Shown one piece after another: positions 46,984-54,966 of a stretch of 64,000 nucleotides of DNA (positions within the stretch are counted from its first letter, which is position 1; every line of letters begins with the position of its first letter). The stretch is from Fischerella sp. JS2 (GTDB taxonomy: Bacteria > Cyanobacteriota > Cyanobacteriia > Cyanobacteriales > Nostocaceae): contig NZ_CP135918.1 in NCBI RefSeq assembly GCF_032393985.1, forward strand, positions 4,092,001 to 4,156,000, written 5' to 3'. The position numbers were made by a program, and so were the translations under genes. Under the pieces are notes generated by a model that was not told the DNA's origin, did not search any database, and saw nothing but the letters and a program-made list of their open reading frames with translations.

Positions 46984-47610
46984 ATGACTCAAAATAAAAC
47001 CGACTCATACATGGCACTGATGCAGATTCCCGCCGGATATCTCAATATTATGGGCTATGTGGATGAATCTGAAGTGAATGGCCCTGGATGTCGTGCTGTA
47101 ATTTGGGTACAAGGGTGCTTGCGGGAATGTCCAGGTTGTTTTAATACAGAATCTTGGTCTTTTGAAATCAATCAACTTGTGTCTGTAGATAGTCTGGCGG
47201 AAAAAATTCTCAGTAATCCTCGCAATCAAGGTGTAACTTTTTCTGGTGGTGAACCTTTCTGGCAAGCGGCCGCACTAGCAAATCTGGCTCGCACAGTGAA
47301 AGCGGCTGGATTGAACGTGATGTCATTTAGTGGTTTTACTTTGGAACAATTACAATCTGAATATGCTCCTGCTGGCTCTCAAGAACTATTAGACCAGTTA
47401 GATATTCTCATTGATGGCCCCTACGTTCAATCACTAGCGTTAAACTCACCTGACTCTCCTGTTTCATCTAGCAACCAACGGGTTCACGTCTTTAACCCAG
47501 CTTTGAAAGATAACATTTCTTGGGCAAGCGATCAGATCGAAATTCATATTTTTAAAGATGGTAGCCGACTTATAACTGGCTATCGAGGAAGGTTGGAACT
47601 GGGAGATTAG
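46984..47610 (+). CDS. radical SAM activase, NrdG-like
   Basis: 208 aa. The 4Fe-4S/SAM motif is CLRECPGC (Cys45, Cys49, Cys52, CxxxCxxC). VTFSGGEPFWQAAAL supplies the SAM-binding GGE loop. This size and shape match the activating enzyme of anaerobic ribonucleotide reductase (NrdG) and related small radical-SAM activases. No NrdD is adjacent, so the client is unknown; a related QueE role is less likely. Start ATG 46984 (internal ATGs at 47011 and 47020 possible). The gene sits between two inverted repeats. Confidence 0.82.
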   Translation: MTQNKTDSYMALMQIPAGYLNIMGYVDESEVNGPGCRAVIWVQGCLRECPGCFNTESWSFEINQLVSVDSLAEKILSNPRNQGVTFSGGEPFWQAAALANLARTVKAAGLNVMSFSGFTLEQLQSEYAPAGSQELLDQLDILIDGPYVQSLALNSPDSPVSSSNQRVHVFNPALKDNISWASDQIEIHIFKDGSRLITGYRGRLELGD

Positions 47611-47612
47611 GG

Positions 47613-47670
47613 AGGTGGGGAACTCGGGGTCCCCACTCCCTTAGGGGAGTGGGGATTAGGGGCAATGGGG
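47613..47670. repeat. 58-base inverted repeat, right copy
   Basis: Begins 3 bases after the radical-SAM stop. Sequence AGGTGGGGAACTCGGGG, then the CCCCACTCCC palindrome, matches the left copy (46783-46840) in reverse with 57 of 58 bases. It is followed by AGTGTGAGGAG, which is also mirrored on the other side. Confidence 0.9.
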
Positions 47671-47686
47671 AGTGTGAGGAGAATAA

Positions 47687-47870
47687 CCAACCACTAACAA
47701 CTAACAACTAACAACTAACAACTAACAACTAACTACTAACTACTAACTACTAACTACTAACAACTAACAACTAACAACTAACAACTAACTACTAACTACT
47801 AACAACTAACAACTAACAACTAACAACTAACTACTAACCACTAACTACTAACCACTAACTACTAACCACT
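47687..47870. repeat. long CTAACAA/CTAACTA heptanucleotide tract
   Basis: About 184 bases of tandem 7-mers (ACTAACA, ACTAACT, ACTACTA variants), the longest STRR in the window. It abuts the 3' end of the ECF ATPase gene. Confidence 0.9.
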
Positions 47871-49371
47871 ATTGTACAGACGCGAGGAACATCGCGTCTG
47901 TACTAACTACTAACACTTTTACTTGAAAATCTCCTGCTGGTAAGGGAACGTGAGAGGTGAGTATTAGGGCATTTCCCTGCTGGGTAAAGTTTATGAGAAC
48001 ATTCAGCATTAAGGATAAGGAATGTGGATCTTGTCCAACCATAATTTCATCTAGGAGGCAGATTTTCGGTTGTCTTGCTAAAACAGCACCTAGTGCTAAA
48101 CGCCTTTTTTGTCCTTGAGAAAGGGACTGGGGATGTTTGTGTGCTAATTCGCTTAAATTTAATTGTGATAGTAGAGAGTTAGCAACCTCTGGTGCTACTC
48201 CTGGTTGGAGAATTTCTGCACTTACACTGTCAGCAAATAGCTGGTGATTAGGGTTTTGAAGCACAAAACCAATATATTTGGCAATCTGAACAACGCTACG
48301 TTTGATCATATCTCTACCCAGAATTTCTAGTTTGCCTGTGTCTGGTTTGAGTAATCCGCTAATTAGCTTGAGTAGTATTGTCTTACCGCAACCATTTTCT
48401 CCTTTGAGCAATACTATTTCTCCTGCTGCAACTGCCAAATCGGGAAAAGTGGGATACCCGCCCCAACTGAGTTGGTGAGTCTGAAGAAAAATGGGGAGAT
48501 GGGGTAGTGGGGTGGTGAGGTGATGGGGTGTAGACGAGGCAGTGCGGTGGACTCCTTTCCCGGCATAAAGGAGCCACTGCGGTGGACTCTTCTCCCGACA
48601 TAAAGCACGTGGCGTCATCTGCCGTGCGCTCATAGGCTTCCCGTAGGGTAGAGGTGATGGGGAGATAGGGAGGTGTGTGTCTAATTTCCACTCTTGTAGC
48701 TTGCCATCTTGGAAGTAATAAGAGCGATCGCATATCTTTTTGACTAAATCTAACCGATGCTCAATTATGATTATCGACTGACCTTGGTCTGCTCTAGTCC
48801 TTAGTAGTTGCAGTAACATCTCCACACCTTTGGCGTCGATATAAGCTAGAGGTTCATCTAACAGCATCACTGGTTGTCCAATTGTCAATAAACACGCGAT
48901 AAGCAGGCGTTGCTTCTGTCCTGCTGAGAGTTGTTTAATTAACCAATTTCTTTGTGCTTCTAGACCAAATTCTCTTAGTGCCGCATCTGCCAGAAGTGGG
49001 ATTTTTTCTGGATGAACGTTCCAGTTTTCTAAACCGAAGACAAATTCTTCCCAGACTTTTTCTGTAAAGATTTGTGTCTCAACATTTTGTAGTACTGTGC
49101 AAAAATATTGCGATCGCTGTCTGACTGACCACTCGTTTAATTCTGTTCCCTGATAAAAAATTTTTCCTTTTAACTCTCCCCCTGTATGATTCGGCGCAAT
49201 TCCTGCCAGGCAATTTAACAAAGTACTTTTACCACTGCCGGTTGCCCCAGCAATCAAGACAATTTCACTAGGATACAGGTTAAGATTAACACCTTTAATC
49301 GTGGGTTCGGATCTGCCTGGATACCTGAATAAAAGGTCTATGACTTCAACGAGAGGTGGAGCAGATACCAT
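47869..49371 (-). CDS. ECF-type/CbiO-like fused double ABC ATPase
   Basis: 500 aa with two ATPase halves fused, as in energy-coupling factor and cobalt/vitamin importers. Half 1 (about 1-228): Walker A AGATGSGKSTLL (about 37-48), signature LSAGQKQRLL, Walker B VMLLDEPLA. Half 2 (about 300-490): KGENGCGKTILL, LSQGQKRRLALG, ICLLDEIMVGQDP. Residues about 230-296 are an extra linker, Pro/Ser/Thr-rich, encoded by repeat DNA. The C-terminal residues (STDAMFLASVQ) are encoded by the hairpin repeat at 47874-47903. It is 6 bases downstream of the permease gene. Confidence 0.9.
   Translation of the reverse strand: MVSAPPLVEVIDLLFRYPGRSEPTIKGVNLNLYPSEIVLIAGATGSGKSTLLNCLAGIAPNHTGGELKGKIFYQGTELNEWSVRQRSQYFCTVLQNVETQIFTEKVWEEFVFGLENWNVHPEKIPLLADAALREFGLEAQRNWLIKQLSAGQKQRLLIACLLTIGQPVMLLDEPLAYIDAKGVEMLLQLLRTRADQGQSIIIIEHRLDLVKKICDRSYYFQDGKLQEWKLDTHLPISPSPLPYGKPMSARQMTPRALCREKSPPQWLLYAGKGVHRTASSTPHHLTTPLPHLPIFLQTHQLSWGGYPTFPDLAVAAGEIVLLKGENGCGKTILLKLISGLLKPDTGKLEILGRDMIKRSVVQIAKYIGFVLQNPNHQLFADSVSAEILQPGVAPEVANSLLSQLNLSELAHKHPQSLSQGQKRRLALGAVLARQPKICLLDEIMVGQDPHSLSLMLNVLINFTQQGNALILTSHVPLPAGDFQVKVLVVSTDAMFLASVQ
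47874..47903. repeat. hairpin repeat GTACAGACGCGAGG... overlapping a stop region
   Basis: Arms AGACGCGA and TCGCGTCT, loop GGAACA, perfect 8-bp stem extended by GTAC ends. It overlaps the end of the ATPase frame, so the last residues of that protein are read from the repeat. Confidence 0.85.
48486..48683. repeat. repeat DNA inserted within the ATPase gene
   Basis: Contains GGGGAGATGGGG and GGTGATGGGG text, two direct copies of a roughly 30-base unit beginning CAGTGCGGTGGACTC / CACTGCGGTGGACTC (about 48540-48605) and the GGCTTCCCGTAGGGTAGAG unit (48624-48653). The reading frame is kept throughout. Confidence 0.75.
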
Positions 49372-49377
49372 AATTTT

Positions 49378-50055
49378 TTATACAAATAATTCAGTATATA
49401 CCACAATAGCTAGCATCACAGTTACACTGACAGTAAAGATGGTGTCTTGCAATTGCCATCTTAAAGGTTTGCTGTTACTGCGCAGAGCTTGTGGATCGTA
49501 ACCTCTAGTTTCCAAACCTACTGTAACATCGTCTGCGTAGGCAACTATCCGAAACATCAGGGGTAGAAATAAACCAGAAAACCATTGCTGGGGTTGAAAT
49601 TTCAAATCTACTCCCCGCAACTGATTTGCTTCTAGAATACGCTGAGTTTCTTGCTGGATTATTGGTAGAAATCTCCAAATCAGCATCAAGCTGAGTGTTA
49701 AAAAGCTGGGTAAACGTGTAGCTTGTAGCGCTCTAATCAAGTCAGATGGTGAAGTTGTACTGGCTAGCAGTGGTGTTGGTAATATAATGGCGACGAGGCG
49801 CAGGGTACTAAAAACAGATGTGTTGAAGTCTCTTAACCATGTGGAAACAACCATGAACAACAGCAGGCTGATGCTCACATACCCCAGAATTTTCAGGTTG
49901 ATTTGCACCGAAATCAGTACTAGTAGGAGTAATGGTACCACTAATACAGTAATTGCCCAGATATTATGCAAAATAAGGGCAATGCTCAGGATAGTAATAC
50001 TAGTAATAATTTTGAGTAGGGGATTAATTTGAGTTAGGAAAGTATGCTGCTGCAT
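49378..50055 (-). CDS. ECF transporter transmembrane protein (CbiQ-like)
   Basis: About 225 aa with five to six hydrophobic segments. The coupling-helix Arg/Gly motifs of EcfT/CbiQ (ARG-type) are visible as VGLETRGYDP and EANQLRGVDL. It forms the membrane part of an ECF importer with the next gene. The start is uncertain: ATG 50055 (MQQHTFLTQINPL) is the more family-like; an ATG at 50103 adds MGNQIFLPIPIPHILP. The substrate-binding S component is not encoded nearby, so the vitamin or metal is unknown. Confidence 0.85.
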   Translation of the reverse strand: MQQHTFLTQINPLLKIITSITILSIALILHNIWAITVLVVPLLLLVLISVQINLKILGYVSISLLLFMVVSTWLRDFNTSVFSTLRLVAIILPTPLLASTTSPSDLIRALQATRLPSFLTLSLMLIWRFLPIIQQETQRILEANQLRGVDLKFQPQQWFSGLFLPLMFRIVAYADDVTVGLETRGYDPQALRSNSKPLRWQLQDTIFTVSVTVMLAIVVYTELFV

Positions 50056-50135
50056 AGGCAAGATGTGGGGAATTGGAATTGGGAGAAAGATTTGATTCCC
50101 CAATCCTCAAGATGCTCTACTTAGCTACTTGAAAC

Positions 50136-51767
50136 TTAGCTTTGATGTAATTGCTGCAATTTTGTATCAATTCTTTGCTCTGCTGCTAATCGTTCCAAAG
50201 CATAGTCATTGAGGTCTACAAAATGCATGTTAGCTACTAATGTTGGGTGAACAGCATTAATTTGCTGATATATTTGTTGGGCAACTGTGCGGTAAGAAGG
50301 ATGTCCTTGTCGCGAACTTCGTAATTCCACAAGATGATAAACTTCCCGGAGATTCAACTTAATTCGCCAGCGCACTCGATAGGCGAAAGGAACAACATAT
50401 TGTGCTGCATCTGGTAAATCTTGACTAATCAATTCGGTTATTTCGGCTGCATATTCCAAAGCTTTGCGGTATGTTTGGTCAAGGTTTGCTTCTTCCAGTT
50501 CTGTTGGCACTACATACCCATGATGAACACAGTAGTGTTGACGTTCTTGTGTGAGAACACGATGTCGATGTAGATCACGATAGGCACCAATATCAGCTAG
50601 CATATCAAATGTGTAGTAGGTCTCCTCAAAAGCACGTCCAGGTCGATGAAATCGCGATTCGCGATCGCCTACATAAGTGTTAATAATTTCTACTCGCTCT
50701 TGGGTGGATAAACCAACAACGTATTCTTGAATTTGCCCGAATGTCAAATTAGTGTGGGGATAAAGGATGGCTGCAACAATCTTGAGTTCGGCATCTGGAT
50801 CGTACTCAACTAATTGCACAGTTGAGCTTGCCGCTGGCTGAATTTGTCCTAAATGTTTTTGTGCTAATAATTGTGTACGTCCCCAATTGGTTGATAAGTA
50901 ACGGGAATATTGAGCGCCCCGTTCGGTTTTGGCACGCTTAACAAATGAAGGTATGATTTGATCTAGTTCTTGTTGCATGGAAGCCCCAAGGGTACGCACT
51001 TCTGGGTGAGGAGAGGCAGCAAGCTTGACTAGCAAATACTCAAATGCGCGTCCGTTACCAAACAATCCCACATTTGTCAGAGTTGCCATTGGCAGTAAAC
51101 CACGCAACAAGTCCAAAGTTTTAGCTTTTGTTGCATTATTATATGCTCGCTCGGAAGTAGTCGTATCTTGAGGGGTATACTTTTGTACCCAACTCCACAA
51201 AGGCTCTATTAAATGAGTGTAAGTGTCGAATAAATGATCTAATGTTGCCTCATAACGCTGTGCATGACTTGATGTCATAATTGACGGTTCGCGATAGTAG
51301 CGGTAGCGTCCATTGATTTTGCGATTAAAAGGAACATATCTTGTTGACTTCTCTAAGGGAGAAATTCCTAAACGACTGTCTTCAAGCGCTTTTGCTGCAA
51401 TATTACTAATTCCTTCACAGGCAAGATGTGCGCCTCCTAGTTCGGCTACTGAGTCATCACCATAACCAATCAACACCCGATCATAAAAAGCCTCTGCTTG
51501 TTGAATCGCCACTAATTGATCAGCACCATTGTCAGATCCTCCACTGACAATGCGAGCAAAACTAGCTTCTGGTGCTTTGATAAACTCATCGAGTAAAATA
51601 CGCCGTAAACTTTTATCACTACGGCTATACCGGGAGAATAATGCACCCTTGACAACCTCAGGCAAATTCCGCAAACCAAAGACAGCACGATCCGAATTTG
51701 TGATAAAAGGATGTAATAATAAGCTCTCTTGTTCAGTGAGCGACTCTTCCAAAAATTCTTGCATCAT
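50136..51767 (-). CDS. ThyX-like FAD-dependent thymidylate synthase (double domain)
   Basis: 543 aa, about twice a normal ThyX (about 220-250). The protein holds two ThyX-like regions: the N-terminal half has DDSVAELGGAHLACEGIS and SPLEKSTRYVPFN; the C-terminal half has GRAFEETYYTFDMLADIGAYRDLHRHRVLTQERQHY. The normal RHRxxSxNExSxRY motif is degenerate in both halves (SRLGISPLEKSTRYVPF and RHRVLTQERQHY, where only RHR survives). Whether it still makes dTMP is doubtful. Start ATG 51767, GAGGTGG 6 bases upstream. It is 32 bases upstream of the ECF genes and probably co-transcribed. Confidence 0.8.
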   Translation of the reverse strand: MMQEFLEESLTEQESLLLHPFITNSDRAVFGLRNLPEVVKGALFSRYSRSDKSLRRILLDEFIKAPEASFARIVSGGSDNGADQLVAIQQAEAFYDRVLIGYGDDSVAELGGAHLACEGISNIAAKALEDSRLGISPLEKSTRYVPFNRKINGRYRYYREPSIMTSSHAQRYEATLDHLFDTYTHLIEPLWSWVQKYTPQDTTTSERAYNNATKAKTLDLLRGLLPMATLTNVGLFGNGRAFEYLLVKLAASPHPEVRTLGASMQQELDQIIPSFVKRAKTERGAQYSRYLSTNWGRTQLLAQKHLGQIQPAASSTVQLVEYDPDAELKIVAAILYPHTNLTFGQIQEYVVGLSTQERVEIINTYVGDRESRFHRPGRAFEETYYTFDMLADIGAYRDLHRHRVLTQERQHYCVHHGYVVPTELEEANLDQTYRKALEYAAEITELISQDLPDAAQYVVPFAYRVRWRIKLNLREVYHLVELRSSRQGHPSYRTVAQQIYQQINAVHPTLVANMHFVDLNDYALERLAAEQRIDTKLQQLHQS

Positions 51768-51874
51768 TTACCACCTCAGTTTAGTGCTGCGATTGTTCGC
51801 CTATCAATCGCTGTTGGACACTTAACTATTATTAATGATGAATTAGCTCGGCTGTATTTAGGTTTCTAAATTCT

Positions 51875-52984
51875 CTAAATTTTTGCTGTCTGGGCAACAA
51901 TGAAATCAACAACATCCTCCAAGCTTCCTCTACGTTTGTATATTTCACGCTGCCGTGTTGCGCTGTTCCCTTGTTGTATTGTTTCTAGCACGATTGCTGA
52001 AACTTCGTCCCAGTCTCCATACTCTTCTAGGGATGGACGCACAAAGGTAAGAAATCTCTTAACTAGTTCCTGTGCAGGAACAGCACATTCTTGTTCAATA
52101 TCTATTAACTCTGCATCCAATCCATAGCGTGCAGCGCGCCAATTAGCAGCACGTATAAGTTCGTAGCGTGCCACTTTTAACGGCTCGTTTGCCTTTGCTT
52201 GCTTGTAACAAGTCCGCGCTAACGCTCGCACTAGTCCCGCAATCATCACAGCTTCGTCTACCGTCATGCACACATCCGTGACGCGAAACTCTAGTGTCGG
52301 GAAGCGCTCAGAAAGACGTATATCCCAGTAGATCTTTGTCGCTTCCTCTACACTTTTAGTTTTCAATAAAGCTTCTACAAGCGCTTCATATTCAGCAAGT
52401 GAGGAGAAAAATAAGGGTGGACCTGATATTGGCCATCTACTCCAAATTTGAGTGCGATAAGAAGCATAACCAGTATCTGTACCTAACCAAAAGGGCGAAG
52501 AAGCAGAAAGTGCCAGCAGTGGGGAAAGCCATACTCGCGCACGGTTCATCACATTAATGGCCATAGAGCGATCGCTGATACCAACATGCACATGACAACC
52601 AAAAATTATGAGTTCGCGGGTAAGCTGTTGATAATCTTGCATCAGCGTTTGATAACGCTGTTTGGGTGTAATTTGCTGTTGTTCCCAGGATGAAAATGGG
52701 TGTGTTCCAGCAGCAGCGATTCGATTACCGTCAACGGCTGCTGCTGCAATTACTGAGTGGCGCATACGTACAAGCGAAGCGCGCACCTCAGAGAGCGTGC
52801 GACAGACTGGTGTACCAATCTCTATTTGTGAGAGTTGAGCTTCAGGCTGCACCTTTTCACCAAGAGCTTCCTGTGCAATGGGGAGAATCTGCTGCACACG
52901 TGAACAAAGCTCACGCGTTGTAGGGTTGATAATTTGATACTCCTCTTCAACACCGATTGTGAAGTCTTCTGCTTGGGATGGCAT
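51875..52984 (-). CDS. carboxylate-amine ligase, GCS2/YbdK family
   Basis: 369 aa, glutamate--cysteine-ligase-like fold. GVEEEYQIINP (about 11-21), SQIEIGTPVC, GCHVHVGISD (about 150) and RFPTLEFRVTDVC carry the Mg/ATP-binding Glu/His residues. Known YbdK members have weak gamma-glutamylcysteine ligase activity; the true substrate is unknown, and in cyanobacteria the family can replace GshA. A cluster with pepE and an SDR does not clarify it. ATG at 52984. Confidence 0.85.
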   Translation of the reverse strand: MPSQAEDFTIGVEEEYQIINPTTRELCSRVQQILPIAQEALGEKVQPEAQLSQIEIGTPVCRTLSEVRASLVRMRHSVIAAAAVDGNRIAAAGTHPFSSWEQQQITPKQRYQTLMQDYQQLTRELIIFGCHVHVGISDRSMAINVMNRARVWLSPLLALSASSPFWLGTDTGYASYRTQIWSRWPISGPPLFFSSLAEYEALVEALLKTKSVEEATKIYWDIRLSERFPTLEFRVTDVCMTVDEAVMIAGLVRALARTCYKQAKANEPLKVARYELIRAANWRAARYGLDAELIDIEQECAVPAQELVKRFLTFVRPSLEEYGDWDEVSAIVLETIQQGNSATRQREIYKRRGSLEDVVDFIVAQTAKI

Positions 52985-53240
52985 AGCAAATGTCTCCTTC
53001 GCTTAGAGGCGAACATGGTTGCTGTTTTGGTGCGGTCTTTGATCTGGTAGTGGCAATTATGCCCTTTAAGCACAGCAGATTACGTCAGGCAATAGGGAGA
53101 ATATTTTGCCAAAGAACTGTACCATTGGGACTAATACATGTTCTATTAAAATCAATCTTTGATTTGACGAAACTCATAGCTGATGCTCAAGCCTGTTCAC
53201 TAATAAATGAACTATTAAATACTATCAAAATTTGAATTTT
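52985..53240. other. divergent spacer, no gene recognised
   Basis: Between the divergent ligase and pepE genes. Nothing recognisable; no ribosome binding site is apparent before the ATG at 53241. Confidence 0.4.
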
Positions 53241-53954
53241 ATGAAAAAAAGATTATTGTTGCTCAGTAATTCAACAAATATTGGTGAAAGTTACTTATTT
53301 TATGCTCTTCAAGAAATTATAAAATTTTTAGGAGAATCTGTCCAAAAAATATTGTTCATACCCTTTGCAGGTGTGACCTTAACTTATGATGAATATACCG
53401 AACGAGTTGGAAAAATATTTAAAAATTTAGATTATCAAATCGAAAGTATTTATGGCTCTGAAAAGTATCATGAATTGATTGCAAAAGCAGAAGCTATAGT
53501 AGTCGGAGGTGGAAATACTTTTCATCTAGCTCATTGGTTACACAAAAGTCGAGTTATTGAAATAATCAGAGAAAAAGTAAATCACGGTACACCTTATATT
53601 GGATGGAGTGCAGGCTCAAATGTTGCTTGTCCTACAATTAAAACCACTAATGATATGCCAATCATTGAGCCTATAAATTTTAGCGGATTAAATCTAGTTC
53701 CATTTCAAATAAATCCTCACTATACAGATGCAGTAATTCCCAATCATAATGGAGAATCTAGAGAAAAAAGAATTAAAGAATTTTTAGTTGTCAATCCTGA
53801 TATTTATGTTGTTGGCTTAAAAGAAGGAACTATGTTAAATATCGAAGGCTCATCAATGAAATTAATAGGTAAGCAAACAATGCGTTTATTCAAGTTCGGA
53901 GAACCAATTGTTGAATATGACTCTAATTCCAATCTCGATTTTCTTCTTAAATAG
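53241..53954 (+). CDS. pepE: dipeptidase E (peptidase S51)
   Basis: 237 aa; hydrolyses Asp-X dipeptides. Key residues: KRLLLLSNS at the start, EAIVVGGGNTFHLAHWL (about 90-105), the nucleophile Ser in IGWSAGSNVACP (about 130), and MPIIEPINFSGLNLVPFQINPHY with the His. It is A/T-rich and uses codons unlike its neighbours (many AAA, ATA, TTA), which suggests horizontal acquisition. The ATG at 53241 is used; a TTG at 53232 is unlikely. Confidence 0.88.
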   Translation: MKKRLLLLSNSTNIGESYLFYALQEIIKFLGESVQKILFIPFAGVTLTYDEYTERVGKIFKNLDYQIESIYGSEKYHELIAKAEAIVVGGGNTFHLAHWLHKSRVIEIIREKVNHGTPYIGWSAGSNVACPTIKTTNDMPIIEPINFSGLNLVPFQINPHYTDAVIPNHNGESREKRIKEFLVVNPDIYVVGLKEGTMLNIEGSSMKLIGKQTMRLFKFGEPIVEYDSNSNLDFLLK

Positions 53955-54095
53955 CTGCCCAATCTTCGGCTAAAGTCATTCGATTTTAGATTTTGGATTG
54001 GCTCCACAGATTTTTCTGGGGCTTGTACCATCAAAGAAGTATCGGTCAGTTCTTGCGATAAGTAAATTAAGAGTTATTCCTACGATTTTTTGATC

Positions 54096-54836
54096 ATGGA
54101 TTTAACAAATAAGACCCTAATTGTAACAGGAGCTTCCCGTGGTCTTGGTCGAGCGCTAGCGTTAGAGTTAGCGCGTGTTGGAGTTAATCTGGTGCTGTCA
54201 GCTCGCACACCAGAACCTCTACAGGAAACACAAGCACACGTGAGTGGACTGGGTGTAAAGGCGGAAGTTGTGGTAGGAGATGCTGCTGTTGCTCAAACTG
54301 TCCGAGAGATGGTGATCACAGCTCAATCTCTGGGAAACTTTTATGGTTTTATTCATAACGCTGGGGTTTTAAATCCAGGCCCGCTTTTGTGGGAACTACC
54401 AGAGAATCAATGGTTTGAGGTTATTGACTCTCATCTAAAGGCGGGATATCAACTCATTCACCAATCCGTTCCACAGCTGTTGCAGGCTGGTAGTGGTCTT
54501 GCGGTTTTTGTTGGTTCAGGTGCAGCTTCCTCCAACTTAGCAGGAATTGGAGCCTATGCTGTCGCTAAGGCGGCGCTGGAACATCTAGCTCGACAGCTAG
54601 CTACTGAAGCTCCACAAATCACTAGTTTTGTCTATCGACCTGGTGTAGTAGAGACGCAAATGCAACAGCAGGCTCGTACTGCTGTTGGTGGTGGCTCTCA
54701 AGTACTGCATCGGGTTTTTCGAGGCTATCAGCAACAAGGAATATTAAGGAGTCCAGAAGAAGCAGCTGCGGCTTTAGTGCGAATCCTGACAGAGAATCCG
54801 CGCTCCTTCCACGGTAAAATTGCTAACTTTCCTTGA
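54096..54836 (+). CDS. short-chain dehydrogenase/reductase
   Basis: 246 aa, Rossmann-fold NAD(P)H oxidoreductase. TGASRGLGRAL (about 9-19) is the cofactor loop, IHNAGVL the NNAG equivalent, the catalytic Ser in VFVGSGAASS, and YAVAK (Tyr/Lys) in GIGAYAVAKAALEH. Substrate unknown. The start is ATG 54096, because an in-frame TTG at 54090 is unlikely. Confidence 0.9.
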   Translation: MDLTNKTLIVTGASRGLGRALALELARVGVNLVLSARTPEPLQETQAHVSGLGVKAEVVVGDAAVAQTVREMVITAQSLGNFYGFIHNAGVLNPGPLLWELPENQWFEVIDSHLKAGYQLIHQSVPQLLQAGSGLAVFVGSGAASSNLAGIGAYAVAKAALEHLARQLATEAPQITSFVYRPGVVETQMQQQARTAVGGGSQVLHRVFRGYQQQGILRSPEEAAAALVRILTENPRSFHGKIANFP

Positions 54837-54868
54837 GATGGCGATCGCTTCGCTAAGGGTTAGCGGAG

Positions 54869-54942
54869 ATTGCTACAAGCAACAAATGAAAGAAACACAA
54901 TTTTTCTCCTATACCCTCACACCCCTATACCCTCTGTGTTTA
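54869..54942. repeat. dispersed repeat, second copy
   Basis: GATTGCTACAAGCAACAAATG ... CACCCCTATACCCTCTGTG, a copy of 40443-40520. Here it lies between the SDR and the coiled-coil gene. Confidence 0.7.
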
Positions 54943-54966
54943 TTGAGGTAAGTAGCCAAAGGAGTG

